DNA of 64,000 nt from Archaeoglobaceae archaeon (GTDB taxonomy: Archaea; Halobacteriota; Archaeoglobi; Archaeoglobales; Archaeoglobaceae). Location of the stretch: assembly GCA_027036775.1 (NCBI GenBank), contig JALWDS010000004.1, positions 113,102-177,101 on the forward strand. The letters run 5' to 3'. The notes below the pieces were generated by a model. It saw nothing but the letters and a program-made list of their open reading frames with translations. It was not told the origin of the DNA and ran no database searches. The translations under genes were made by a program, and so were the position numbers. This document shows, in pieces, positions 17,447-25,053 of this stretch (within the stretch, counting starts at the first letter, position 1; every line of letters begins with the position of its first letter).

Positions 17447-18211
17447 ATGTCCGAAGTTACCGCAAGAGAGATTGCGGAAGTCCTGCTTGGACTTAGAAAG
17501 AAACTCATTAAGATTGTAGCAATCATAGCTTCGGTTTGGGCAATATCCTTCACCTTTGTAACGGACGCTATAATAAACAAGATAAAGACCGATCTGCTTC
17601 CGAAGGGGGCGCACATAATATACCAGTATCCACTCGAACCCCTCATATTGAAGCTGAAGATTTCGCTTTACCTTGGAATTGCGGTGGCACTTCCTTACAT
17701 AGTCAAGGTAGTTTACGAAACCTTAAAGAGTAGAACGGATTTGCTCAACAACCTCGAATTCTCCAAATCGAAGTTGATCGCATATTTCGTAATAGCAACG
17801 GTTTTGTTCTGCCTTGGAGTTTCCTACGGATACTTCATAATGCTACCCATATTCATGAACTTCCTCTACCAGCTTGCGGTTCAGCAGGGAGCTTTAGCTT
17901 ACTACTCCATAGCGGAGTTCGTCACCTTCGTTTTCCTCATGCTCGTAATATTCGGTTTCGTGTTTGAAATGCCCCTCATACTCTACATACTCGTCAGCAA
18001 CAACATCGTGAAGTATTCGACTTTGAAGTTTTACAGAAGACACTTCTACGTCGCGTTCTTCGTAATAGGTGCGGTCATAACACCTCCAGACGTCTTCACA
18101 CAGCTCATGGTTGCGGTTCCCATGATTGCGTTCTTCGAGGTTAGCATCATATCTATAAGGATCGTGCTGGGTAAGAGGGTATATGAGGATATGCATTCAG
18201 CCAGTGGGTGA
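17447..18211 (+). CDS. tatC: Sec-independent (Tat) translocase subunit TatC
   Basis: About 254 residues from ATG 17447. An in-frame GTG at 17426 overlaps the TATA box (atatata, 17419-17425), so the ATG about 25 nt downstream is the better start. Six membrane helices are predicted, with TatC-like features: the early LLGLRKKL segment, the long periplasmic loop before helix 3, the FVTFVFLMLVIFGFVFEMPLIL segment and the late GAVITPPDVFTQLMVAVPM. It receives twin-arginine signal peptides at the membrane. The hydrogenase small subunit at 23990 is a likely client. No tatA gene is adjacent. Confidence 0.95.
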   Translation: MSEVTAREIAEVLLGLRKKLIKIVAIIASVWAISFTFVTDAIINKIKTDLLPKGAHIIYQYPLEPLILKLKISLYLGIAVALPYIVKVVYETLKSRTDLLNNLEFSKSKLIAYFVIATVLFCLGVSYGYFIMLPIFMNFLYQLAVQQGALAYYSIAEFVTFVFLMLVIFGFVFEMPLILYILVSNNIVKYSTLKFYRRHFYVAFFVIGAVITPPDVFTQLMVAVPMIAFFEVSIISIRIVLGKRVYEDMHSASG

Positions 18212-18695
18212 AGTCGATAAAAACGTCTTGGAATTTTTGAAGGAGAAGCTGAAGTTTTTTGGAGAGTGCGAGGTTTTGAAGCCAATGGAGATACCTAAAA
18301 CGGCATACAATCCCTTAAGGGGGCAATACAACTCTACAGTTATTTTAAAATTGCTACCAACGACATGCGACGTCGTTTTGGGCGTTACGGATGTTGACAT
18401 CTACGCGGACAACCTAAACTTCGTCTTCGGTGAGGCTGAACTCCTTGGTAGGAGGGCGGTAATATCTTTGAGGAGGCTCAGGCAGAGTTTTTACGGATTG
18501 CCAGAGGATAAGGAAATTTTGAAGTTGAGGGCTTTGAAGGAGGCTATTCACGAGATAGGACACGTTTTGGGTTTGGGGCATTGCAGGGGGAGGTGCGTTA
18601 TGAGATTTTCGAATTCGATAGTTGAGGTCGATTACAAGGATTGGTGGTTCTGTGAGAGTTGTTTGAAAAAGTTGAGGAACTCAGGTTTTATTTAG
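18183..18695 (+). CDS. amzA: archaemetzincin (zinc metalloprotease)
   Basis: 170 residues. It has the metzincin zinc motif HEIGHVLGLGH (HExxHxxGxxH) followed by the archaemetzincin second-metal Cys set CRGRCVM ... WWFCESCLKKL, which places it in the AmzA family, not among other metzincins. Its cellular substrate is not known. It overlaps the end of tatC by 29 nt and converges with the GMP synthase gene, whose stop abuts its own. Confidence 0.95.
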   Translation: MRICIQPVGEVDKNVLEFLKEKLKFFGECEVLKPMEIPKTAYNPLRGQYNSTVILKLLPTTCDVVLGVTDVDIYADNLNFVFGEAELLGRRAVISLRRLRQSFYGLPEDKEILKLRALKEAIHEIGHVLGLGHCRGRCVMRFSNSIVEVDYKDWWFCESCLKKLRNSGFI

Positions 18696-19610
18696 TCACT
18701 CGAACTCAATTGTGGCGGGTGGTTTCGGTGTTAGATCGTAAACGACCCTCGTCACTTCGGGAATTTCGCTCGTAATCCTCAAAGTGATCTTTCTGAGCTT
18801 TTCGTAGTCTATCGGCAGGACATCTGCGGTCATTCCGTCCCTTGATGTTACGGCCCTAATAGCAATCACGTAACCGTAAACCCTCACGTCTCCCTTAACA
18901 CCAGTAGCCTTTCCTATCAAAGCTGCGAAAGCCTGCCACTTCTCATACTCCTCAAGCTCCTCCTCAACTATCTTGTTGGCCTTTCTAACTATCTCCACCT
19001 TCTCTGGAGTGACCTCCCCAACTATCCTCACAGCCAATCCCGGACCGGGGAAGGGCATCCTTTCGCATATCTCCTTCGGTAATCCGAGGTATCTTGCAAT
19101 CTCCCTAACCTCGTCCTTGTAGAGCTCCCTCAAAGGCTCTATAATCCCCTTGAACTTATACTTCGTCGGAAATCCTCCGACGTTGTGATGACTTTTGATA
19201 CCACCCATGCTCTCTATGACGTCGGGATATATCGTTCCCTGAATTAGGTAATCCGCTTTGTGCTCTTCAGCTATCCTCTCAAATATCCTCACGAAGAGCT
19301 CACCGATTACCTTTCTCTTCTCCTCTGGATCGACAACACCCTTTAAAGCCTCGAAAAATTCATCCCTTGCATCAACGAAGACCAGACCCATGTGACCGAA
19401 TACCTCCTTTATCCTTTCGGGTTCTCCTTCCCTCATCAATCCAGTATCAACGAAAACGGGAATCAGTCTATCTCCAATAGCCTTGTAAGCCAACATCGCA
19501 CAGACCGAACTGTCAACTCCACCGGACAAGGCTATTATGGCCTTACCTTCTCCAACCTTCTCCCTTATCTCCTCTATCGCCTTCTTTACGAATTCCTCTA
19601 CTTTGACCAT
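18696..19610 (-). CDS. guaAB: GMP synthase subunit B (ATP pyrophosphatase)
   Basis: About 304 residues from ATG 19610; an upstream in-frame ATG at 19649 lies on the far side of the likely TATA box and is less likely. The PP-loop SGGVDSSV is near residue 24. The C-terminal GMP synthase dimerisation domain contains GRDGMTAD-like ([11 protein letters not shown]) and the terminal PPATIEFE. Archaeal GMP synthase is two-subunit: this one makes adenyl-XMP and accepts ammonia from the glutaminase subunit (GuaAA), which is not in the window. Divergent from the radical SAM gene at 19661 with exactly 50 bp between starts. Confidence 0.96.
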   Translation of the reverse strand: MVKVEEFVKKAIEEIREKVGEGKAIIALSGGVDSSVCAMLAYKAIGDRLIPVFVDTGLMREGEPERIKEVFGHMGLVFVDARDEFFEALKGVVDPEEKRKVIGELFVRIFERIAEEHKADYLIQGTIYPDVIESMGGIKSHHNVGGFPTKYKFKGIIEPLRELYKDEVREIARYLGLPKEICERMPFPGPGLAVRIVGEVTPEKVEIVRKANKIVEEELEEYEKWQAFAALIGKATGVKGDVRVYGYVIAIRAVTSRDGMTADVLPIDYEKLRKITLRITSEIPEVTRVVYDLTPKPPATIEFE

Positions 19611-19660
19611 GAAAGGAGGAGTGACATCACTTTTTAAATCATTTTTCACGTCCTATCTTT
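19611..19660. promoter_or_regulatory. 50-bp bidirectional promoter with one central TATA element
   Basis: The element ctttttaaatc (about 19630-19640) is centred 25-26 nt from the ATG of guaAB on one side and from the GTG of the radical SAM gene on the other. Both messages would be leaderless from a single shared TATA core. Confidence 0.5.
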
Positions 19661-20584
19661 GTGGAGAAGGAGAGGTTGTTGAAGCACTACGAAAGGGTTT
19701 TGAGCGAGGAGGAAATTGAAAGGGCGAAAAGGGACGATCACGCCAGAAGAAAGCCCAGACCATGCGGATTTACCGTTCACGTAGCGAAGGGGTGTAGAGC
19801 CAACTGTCTTTACTGTTACGTGAGCTCCGAACCTAAGAGAAACGAGCTGTCTCCAAAAGCTTTGGTTTACGCCCTCCTCTTAAATCCCCGTTTTGAGGTC
19901 GGTAAGAGCTTTGTCGCAATTGGAGCTATCTGCGAACCGCTCGACTATCCCGACTACACGGCGGAACTCGTTGAGGAGCTCATAAAACTCGGTAATCCTA
20001 TTCAGATTTCTACCAAGGAGGTCAAATACGATTTGGTAGGGATACTTAAGAGGGTTGACTGCCTGATTTCCATGTGCATACCCTTCGACGAAATATGCAA
20101 GAAGTTTGAGCCCAACAGACCACCCCCGTCAGAGAGGTTGGAGTTCTGTAAGGAGGTGGGAGGTTGCGTATTTTTAAGGCCAATACTTCCAAACATCGAT
20201 TTGAAGACTTACAAGAAAGGCTTGGAGTTGATATCAGAATACACCGACAGGGTTATATTGGGTAATCTCAGACTGACGAGCGTTGTTAAGAGGAAACTTG
20301 GAATTGACAAACTGCCCAAAAAATACTACGAGAAAAAGAGGGTCCTCGAAGAACACGCTAAGGATTTGGGCTTGATAGTTTACAGGTCTGCTTGTTGTTC
20401 AAACGCATACAAGCACAAAGTCGTTTGCTGGAACAGGTGTTGGGAGAAGGGTTTCTGTTCGAGATGCCCGAACAGGTGTTGGTTGAAGTGGGCTCGCCCG
20501 GATTCGAACCGGGGACCTTCGCCTCGTCAGGGCGACGTCATAACCCCTAGACCACGAGCCCTCGATATGAGTAAACACGTATGA
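19661..20584 (+). CDS. radical SAM protein (SplB-like)
   Basis: 307 residues from GTG 19661. The radical SAM cluster motif is CRANCLYC (CxxxCxxC, about residues 46-53) inside FTVHVAKGCRANCLYCYV. The C-terminal part is Cys-rich (SACCSNAYKHKVVCWNRCWEKGFCSRCPNRCW) and could hold additional iron-sulfur clusters. The overall layout resembles spore-photoproduct-lyase-like (SplB-like) archaeal proteins; the reaction is unknown. The last 30 or so codons (from about WARPDSN) run antisense through the tRNA-Val gene at 20489-20561 and stop just beyond it, so the tail may be accidental or the gene may have lost its original stop. Confidence 0.8.
   Translation: MEKERLLKHYERVLSEEEIERAKRDDHARRKPRPCGFTVHVAKGCRANCLYCYVSSEPKRNELSPKALVYALLLNPRFEVGKSFVAIGAICEPLDYPDYTAELVEELIKLGNPIQISTKEVKYDLVGILKRVDCLISMCIPFDEICKKFEPNRPPPSERLEFCKEVGGCVFLRPILPNIDLKTYKKGLELISEYTDRVILGNLRLTSVVKRKLGIDKLPKKYYEKKRVLEEHAKDLGLIVYRSACCSNAYKHKVVCWNRCWEKGFCSRCPNRCWLKWARPDSNRGPSPRQGDVITPRPRALDMSKHV
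20489..20561 (-). tRNA. tRNA-Val (anticodon GAC)
   Basis: 73 nt. Acceptor GGGCTCG/CGAGCCC, anticodon stem TCGCC/GGCGA with loop CTGACGA, T-arm CCCGG-TTCGAAT-CCGGG, discriminator A. No encoded CCA. It lies wholly antisense within the 3' end of the radical SAM reading frame. Confidence 0.97.
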
Positions 20585-20594
20585 CGTATAAACT

Positions 20595-21167
20595 TTACGC
20601 ATGCTCGTAACCAAGCCTTAAGGCTTTAACGTTGATATCGTGAACCTTCTCTGGTAAAACCTCTCTGATCGCCCTCTCAACCTCTTCAATCGTGAACAAG
20701 TTTGTGTGCTTGACGAAGGCACCGAGCATCACAACGTTAGCACTTCTCACGTCTCCCGCCCTTTTCGCAACATCTAAAGCGTCGATCTTAATTACCCTTT
20801 TAACCAAGCCTTTGAGTCTTTCAACAATGTCCTCAACACTCGGATACTTGGCCATTCCGAGTGTAACACTGACGGGTATTATCGGTCTTACGTTCATCAA
20901 AACGATCGAATCTTCTCCGACGAACTCCACCTTTCTCAAAGCCTCGACTGGTTCCAAGGCTATCATAACGTCGGCGGAACCGAAGGGTATTAGGGGTGAA
21001 TGGACATCACCAATTCTGACGTGCACCTCGACGCTTCCACCCCTCTGGGCCATTCCGTGAACTTCAGAGGTTAGAACGTTCAGTCCCGCGTTTATACTCG
21101 CTTTCGCAAGTATGTTCGAGCAGGTTAAAATCCCCTGTCCCCCCACGCCAACTATTATGACGTCCAT
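20595..21167 (-). CDS. iorB: indolepyruvate:ferredoxin oxidoreductase subunit beta
   Basis: 190 residues. The gamma-type domain of 2-oxoacid:ferredoxin oxidoreductases is seen with VGVGGQGILTCSNILAKA at the start and HGMAQRGGSVEVHVRIG, the standard IorB marks. With the larger IorA subunit (not in this window) it oxidises aryl pyruvates to aryl-acetyl-CoA and reduces ferredoxin. It is divergent from the DUF531-like gene at 21218 with exactly 50 bp between starts. Confidence 0.93.
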   Translation of the reverse strand: MDVIIVGVGGQGILTCSNILAKASINAGLNVLTSEVHGMAQRGGSVEVHVRIGDVHSPLIPFGSADVMIALEPVEALRKVEFVGEDSIVLMNVRPIIPVSVTLGMAKYPSVEDIVERLKGLVKRVIKIDALDVAKRAGDVRSANVVMLGAFVKHTNLFTIEEVERAIREVLPEKVHDINVKALRLGYEHA

Positions 21168-21217
21168 CGCGTTAATCGAATCGGCAGAATTTTTAACATT
21201 TTGGAAACCTTTAGAGT
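21168..21217. promoter_or_regulatory. 50-bp bidirectional promoter with one central TATA element
   Basis: The central agaatttttaacatt (about 21186-21200) is roughly 24 nt from the ATG of iorB and 27 nt from the GTG of the DUF531-like gene. The geometry is the same as at 19611-19660. Confidence 0.45.
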
Positions 21218-21733
21218 GTGATCGTGTTCTGCCTGGTCAACACCTACGACAAGCTGAAGTTGCACGAGATTCATCTTAGGAGCATTGCGAGAGCGATACC
21301 CCTCTGCTACGCCTACGACTTTCACTTGGCACTTTACGAATTCCCCTTCTGGAGGAACGTGAGGGAGGTAGTTGAAGATGTCGTAAACTACACGACGATA
21401 GGAGATCCGAGTTACGCCTACACCTTACTTGAAGGTAACAGAATTCACCTAATCGACAGTTTTCCAGCACACTTCGGAGATTTAATTGCAACCACACCCA
21501 ATCCAGATCGAAAGAAGGCCCTGAGTTTTGAAGAGATGGTAAGGGTTATAAGCGAAAGGTCAACAACATTCCTGATAGGATTGGGGAGGAGAGGTTTACC
21601 CAAAGACTTAATGGAGAGGGCGAGATACCACTTCGAGGCAACTGGGAGAGGTGTCAGTTTGGAAACGTGCACCGCTATGGGAGTTGTAGCGACAACGATA
21701 CACTTCGCGAGGGTGATCGGATGGAGGAGATAA
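21218..21733 (+). CDS. DUF531-like archaeal protein, possible SPOUT-type RNA methyltransferase
   Basis: 171 residues from GTG 21218. I recognise it as resembling the archaeal DUF531 group. The C-terminal half (TTFLIGLGRRGLPKD ... GRGVSLETCTAMGVVATTIH) has the Gly-rich turn followed by SLETCxAMG that SPOUT methyltransferases show in their trefoil knot, so an RNA methylation role is possible but inferred. Its 3' end overlaps the tRNA 2'-phosphotransferase gene by 13 nt, which fits an RNA-processing context. Confidence 0.6.
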   Translation: MIVFCLVNTYDKLKLHEIHLRSIARAIPLCYAYDFHLALYEFPFWRNVREVVEDVVNYTTIGDPSYAYTLLEGNRIHLIDSFPAHFGDLIATTPNPDRKKALSFEEMVRVISERSTTFLIGLGRRGLPKDLMERARYHFEATGRGVSLETCTAMGVVATTIHFARVIGWRR

Positions 21734-22353
21734 GGTTTTGTCCCGTTCACGGATTCTACAGGGGAGAGTTTTGCGAGTGCGGTAAGAGGGGCGAACTGAT
21801 CTTGGAGAAGGAGAGGGTTGAAAGACTGGGTAGGTTTATTTCTGGTATCCTTAGGCACTTTCCGGATAGGTTCGGTTTGAGAATGGACGAAAACGGATGG
21901 GTCGATTTTGAGAGCTTGGTTAGGGTGGTCAGAAGGAAGTTCAAGTGGGCGAACAGGTGGTTGATAAAGGCTTTGATCTACTCCGATTCCAAGGGGAGAT
22001 ACGAGTTTAAGGATGGTAAGATAAGGGCTAAGTATGGACACAGCGTTGAAGTCGAATTGAACGACTATCCGACGGCTGAAGAGGACACCCTATACTACGG
22101 AACGAGCGAGGAAGAGGCACAGAGGATTCTCGAAGTCGGAATAAAGCCGGTGAATCAAACTTTCGTTCACCTATCGACTACGATTGAAAAGAGCGAAGAG
22201 GTTGCGAGGCTTAGAACGGACGATCCAATAATTCTTGAAATAGATGCGAAAAGGGCGAGAGAGGATGGGATAAGGATAGTCAAAGCCAACGAGTTTATAG
22301 CCTTAGCCAAGGAGATACCGCCTAAATACATAAAGAGAATGATAAGGTTATGA
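21721..22353 (+). CDS. kptA: RNA 2'-phosphotransferase (Tpt1/KptA)
   Basis: About 210 residues from ATG 21721, which begins inside the end of the preceding gene; 18 further in-frame codons upstream are unlikely to be used. A short Cys-containing N-terminal extension (CPVHGFYRGEFCECGKRG) could bind zinc. Then come the KptA marks: LGRFISGILRHFPDRFGLRMDENGWV, TLYYGTSEEEAQRILEVGI and FVHLS, with the NAD-binding part near the end. It removes an internal 2'-phosphate from RNA with NAD+ as acceptor. In archaea, which do not generally leave this mark during tRNA splicing, the true substrate is uncertain. Its stop overlaps the next start by four bases. Confidence 0.93.
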   Translation: MEEIRFCPVHGFYRGEFCECGKRGELILEKERVERLGRFISGILRHFPDRFGLRMDENGWVDFESLVRVVRRKFKWANRWLIKALIYSDSKGRYEFKDGKIRAKYGHSVEVELNDYPTAEEDTLYYGTSEEEAQRILEVGIKPVNQTFVHLSTTIEKSEEVARLRTDDPIILEIDAKRAREDGIRIVKANEFIALAKEIPPKYIKRMIRL

Positions 22354-23027
22354 GGTGCGTCGTAACGAATTGGGACTACCTCGACAAACTCTGCAGAAAG
22401 GTTGCGGAGCAGATAGTTGAAGACGGATTCAATCCGGAGGCAATAGTTGCCATCGCCAGAGGAGGATGGTTTGTGGGAACTATTCTTTGCGACATTCTCG
22501 GATTGGACGAGCTCGTTTCCCTCAGTATGAAGCACTACGTTGGGCACGATAGGAAGGAGCTGAGGGTTGGGGAGTTGAAACTTGAAAGGGTTGAGAGCGT
22601 TCTCATAGTGGACGACTTGGTTAACACGGGTAAGAGCATGATGAAGGCGAGGGAGTTGGTTGAAAGAGATGTCAAAGACGTTAGGACCGCAAGTCTACTC
22701 GTCATCTCGAGATCGAGGTTCATACCCAACTACTTCGGTGAGTATCTCGAAGGTTTCTCTTGGGTGATATTTCCGTGGAACATCGTGGAAGACTTGTCGA
22801 GCATGGTGAAGACCGTCATGAGGGAGAAGGATGTTTGGACGATTTGGGATATAAAGAACGCAATTCGTAGGGAGTTCGAATTGGACCCGATTTACCTCGA
22901 AGTGACAAACCCGGGAAGGTTTGAGAGCGTTTTGAAGATAATGGAGATGAAGGGGATAGTTGAAAGGCTCGAAATCGATGGGAAAACGTATTACAGGTTA
23001 TCGAAAGATTTTTACCGAAACCCTTGA
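22350..23027 (+). CDS. phosphoribosyltransferase with C-terminal extension
   Basis: 225 residues. The type I PRTase PRPP motif VLIVDDLVNTGKSM is near residues 85-98, and an ARGGWFVG loop near 37-44 is typical of the archaeal hypoxanthine/xanthine PRTase-like group. After about residue 140 a winged-helix-like extension (VWTIWDIKNAIRREF ... VERLEIDGKTYYRLS) could serve in regulation or dimerisation. It overlaps kptA by four bases and is followed nine bases later by an MTA phosphorylase. That neighbour releases a purine base, so this enzyme may salvage it; inference from context. Confidence 0.85.
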   Translation: MRCVVTNWDYLDKLCRKVAEQIVEDGFNPEAIVAIARGGWFVGTILCDILGLDELVSLSMKHYVGHDRKELRVGELKLERVESVLIVDDLVNTGKSMMKARELVERDVKDVRTASLLVISRSRFIPNYFGEYLEGFSWVIFPWNIVEDLSSMVKTVMREKDVWTIWDIKNAIRREFELDPIYLEVTNPGRFESVLKIMEMKGIVERLEIDGKTYYRLSKDFYRNP

Positions 23028-23036
23028 ACGAGCTAC

Positions 23037-23888
23037 ATGAAGGCCAAGATAGCGATAATAGGTGGGACGGGAATTTACGAAGGTCTGAATTTGGAAAACG
23101 TTAAAGAGATAGACTTGGACACTCCATTCGGAAGGCCTTCGGATTCCATAAAGATCGGAGAGCTTGAGGGTGTTAAAGTGGCGTTCATTCCGAGACACGG
23201 AAGGGGGCACGTATATTCCCCAACTCACGTTCCATACAGGGCAAATATTTACGCTTTAAAGAAGATCGGAGTCGAGAGGATAATAAGCGTTTGTGCCGTA
23301 GGTTCTCTGAAGGAGGAGATAAAACCTTTGGACATAGTGATACCGGATCAGCTCTACGACAAAACGAAGTTTAGGCCGAACACGTTCTTCGAAGACGTAG
23401 TAGTTCACGTTGGATTTGCCGAACCCTTTTGTCCGGAACTGAGGAGTTTGGCCATAGACGTTTTGAAGGATTTGGGATACGACTTTCACGGTAAGGGGAC
23501 CTACGTCTGTATTGAGGGACCACAATTTTCGACCAAAGCGGAATCCTACGTTCACAGGGCGTTGGGATTCGACATAATCGGTATGACCGCCTTGCCAGAG
23601 GCTAAGCTTGCGAGAGAGGCGGAAATCTGCTATCTTACGATTGCAACCGTAACGGATTACGACGTTTGGAAGGAGCAAGAGGTTGACGTGGCGATGGTTC
23701 TCGAAAACATGGCGAAGAGTGAGGAGAGGGTGAAGAACTTACTTAAAGAGTTGATACCCAAGATTCCAGAGGAGAGAGGTTGTCCGTGCAAAGATGCTCT
23801 GAAGTTTGCCATAACGACCCAAAAGGAATACATAACGCCTCAAGTCAGGAGGAAGCTTGGAATTTTTATAGACAAATACCTCGATTGA
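23037..23888 (+). CDS. mtnP: S-methyl-5'-thioadenosine/thioinosine phosphorylase
   Basis: 283 residues. Purine nucleoside phosphorylase type II fold marks: IIGGTGIYEGL, IPRHGRGHVYSPTHVPYRANIYALK, YVCIEGPQFSTKAE, IGMTALPEAKLAREAEICY and VTDYDVWKEQEVDV. It cleaves the by-product of polyamine and SAM metabolism to a purine base and methylthioribose-1-P. Whether the substrate is MTA or MTI cannot be settled from sequence. Likely in one transcript with the phosphoribosyltransferase upstream. Confidence 0.92.
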   Translation: MKAKIAIIGGTGIYEGLNLENVKEIDLDTPFGRPSDSIKIGELEGVKVAFIPRHGRGHVYSPTHVPYRANIYALKKIGVERIISVCAVGSLKEEIKPLDIVIPDQLYDKTKFRPNTFFEDVVVHVGFAEPFCPELRSLAIDVLKDLGYDFHGKGTYVCIEGPQFSTKAESYVHRALGFDIIGMTALPEAKLAREAEICYLTIATVTDYDVWKEQEVDVAMVLENMAKSEERVKNLLKELIPKIPEERGCPCKDALKFAITTQKEYITPQVRRKLGIFIDKYLD

Positions 23889-23989
23889 TAACAAAATTTG
23901 TTACTAAAACTCGTTCAAATAATAATTTTTTGTCTTCATTAAGAAAAAGGCTTAAATATTACATTTAGGACATATTTCAAGGTGGTTCT
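23889..23989 (+). promoter_or_regulatory. promoter region of the hydrogenase operon
   Basis: TATA box cttaaatatt at 23951-23960, then an aaggtgg ribosome-binding site at about 23979-23985 before the ATG at 23990. Upstream is a 7+1+7 inverted repeat, TAACAAAATTTGTTA (23889-23903), which could be an operator or part of the terminator of the preceding gene. Confidence 0.5.
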
Positions 23990-25048
23990 ATGAGGCTGAG
24001 CAGGAGGAATTTTCTGAAACTCGTTGGTGCGATGGGTGCGAGTGCCTTTCTAACGACATACAAAGCGGATATAGTCAAGGCTCTTGAGGAGGTAAAGGAC
24101 TACTGGCACATCTGCTGGCTGAACGGTGCTGCGTGCACGGGTTGCACGATCTCTTTTGCTCAATCCGCAGACCCAGACCTCTTCCAGATACTGACCGAAA
24201 TACTTGTAGGAAACTCCGGACTACCGATAGCCCTGCCTGACTACATGGAAACCATACATGTCGCATCTGGAACCTTGGCTGAAGAGCTCAAGGAGAGATG
24301 GAAGAACTCGAAGAGGGCAAAGATACTGATCGTTGAGGGAGCAGTGCAAAATGAGGGGTTCTGCACGATACACGGAAAGGACTTCAGAGATCACTTAAAG
24401 GAGGCTGCAGAGATTGCGGACTACATAATTGCGGTAGGCCAATGTGCGACCTTTGGAGGAATTCCTGGAGCGAAACCTTGGGACGGTGAAGGAAATCCGA
24501 CGGGTGCAAAAGGTGTTCAGGAGTTCCTATACGAGGTGGGAATTAACAAGACCGTTATAAACATCCCCTGCTGTCCCGCAAACCCCGACCACATAGTCGT
24601 AACTCTGGCGAGTCTGATGCTCGGAGTCGTTCCAGAGTTGGACGAACACGGAAGGCCGAAGGTCTTCTTTGGAAGGAACATGCACAAGGAGCTTTGTCCA
24701 TACAGGCCATACTACGATAGAGGTATATTCATAACGAAGCCGGGTGAGGAGGGTTGCAGGTTCAAGATGGGATGCAAGGGTCCGATCTGCAACACCGACT
24801 GTGCGATCAGAAAGTGGAACAACGGAACGAGCTACTGCGTCGAGACGAACATGTGCATAGGCTGTGCGGAACCGGGATGGCCAGACAAATTCTCTCCGTT
24901 TTACTCAGAGGTCACGGAGTTGCCGAAGGTTCTTGGATTTGGTGCGGAAAAGATCGGTGAGGGATTGCTCGGTGCAACGCTTTTGGGTATCGGTATTCAT
25001 GCGGTAAGGCATTTGGGTTCTAAAAAGCATAAGAAAGAGGAGGAGTGA
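23990..25048 (+). CDS. vhtG: membrane-bound [NiFe] hydrogenase small subunit (VhtG-like)
   Basis: 352 residues. The N-terminus has a twin-arginine signal (SRRNFLKLVGAMGASAFL), so the assembled dimer is exported by Tat. The proximal cluster ligands begin with GAACTGCTISF. Further Cys sets for medial and distal clusters follow (IPCCPANPDH, CPYRPYYDRG, CKGPICNTDC, CVETNMCIGCAEPGWPDKFSPFY). A C-terminal helix (GEGLLGATLLGIGIHAV) can anchor it to the outside of the membrane. It passes electrons from the large subunit to the cytochrome b encoded two genes downstream. Confidence 0.95.
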   Translation: MRLSRRNFLKLVGAMGASAFLTTYKADIVKALEEVKDYWHICWLNGAACTGCTISFAQSADPDLFQILTEILVGNSGLPIALPDYMETIHVASGTLAEELKERWKNSKRAKILIVEGAVQNEGFCTIHGKDFRDHLKEAAEIADYIIAVGQCATFGGIPGAKPWDGEGNPTGAKGVQEFLYEVGINKTVINIPCCPANPDHIVVTLASLMLGVVPELDEHGRPKVFFGRNMHKELCPYRPYYDRGIFITKPGEEGCRFKMGCKGPICNTDCAIRKWNNGTSYCVETNMCIGCAEPGWPDKFSPFYSEVTELPKVLGFGAEKIGEGLLGATLLGIGIHAVRHLGSKKHKKEEE

Positions 25049-25053
25049 TATTT

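Noticed and set aside
17345..17646. Two 89-residue minus-strand ORFs near tRNA-Thr and tatC
   Set aside because: One reads through the tRNA, the other is the shadow of tatC; neither has a start signal.
23889..23903. TAACAAAATTTGTTA inverted repeat before the hydrogenase operon
   Set aside because: Not kept as a finding: it is AT-rich, directly after a stop codon and 50 bp upstream of the TATA box, so a terminator or chance is as likely as an operator.
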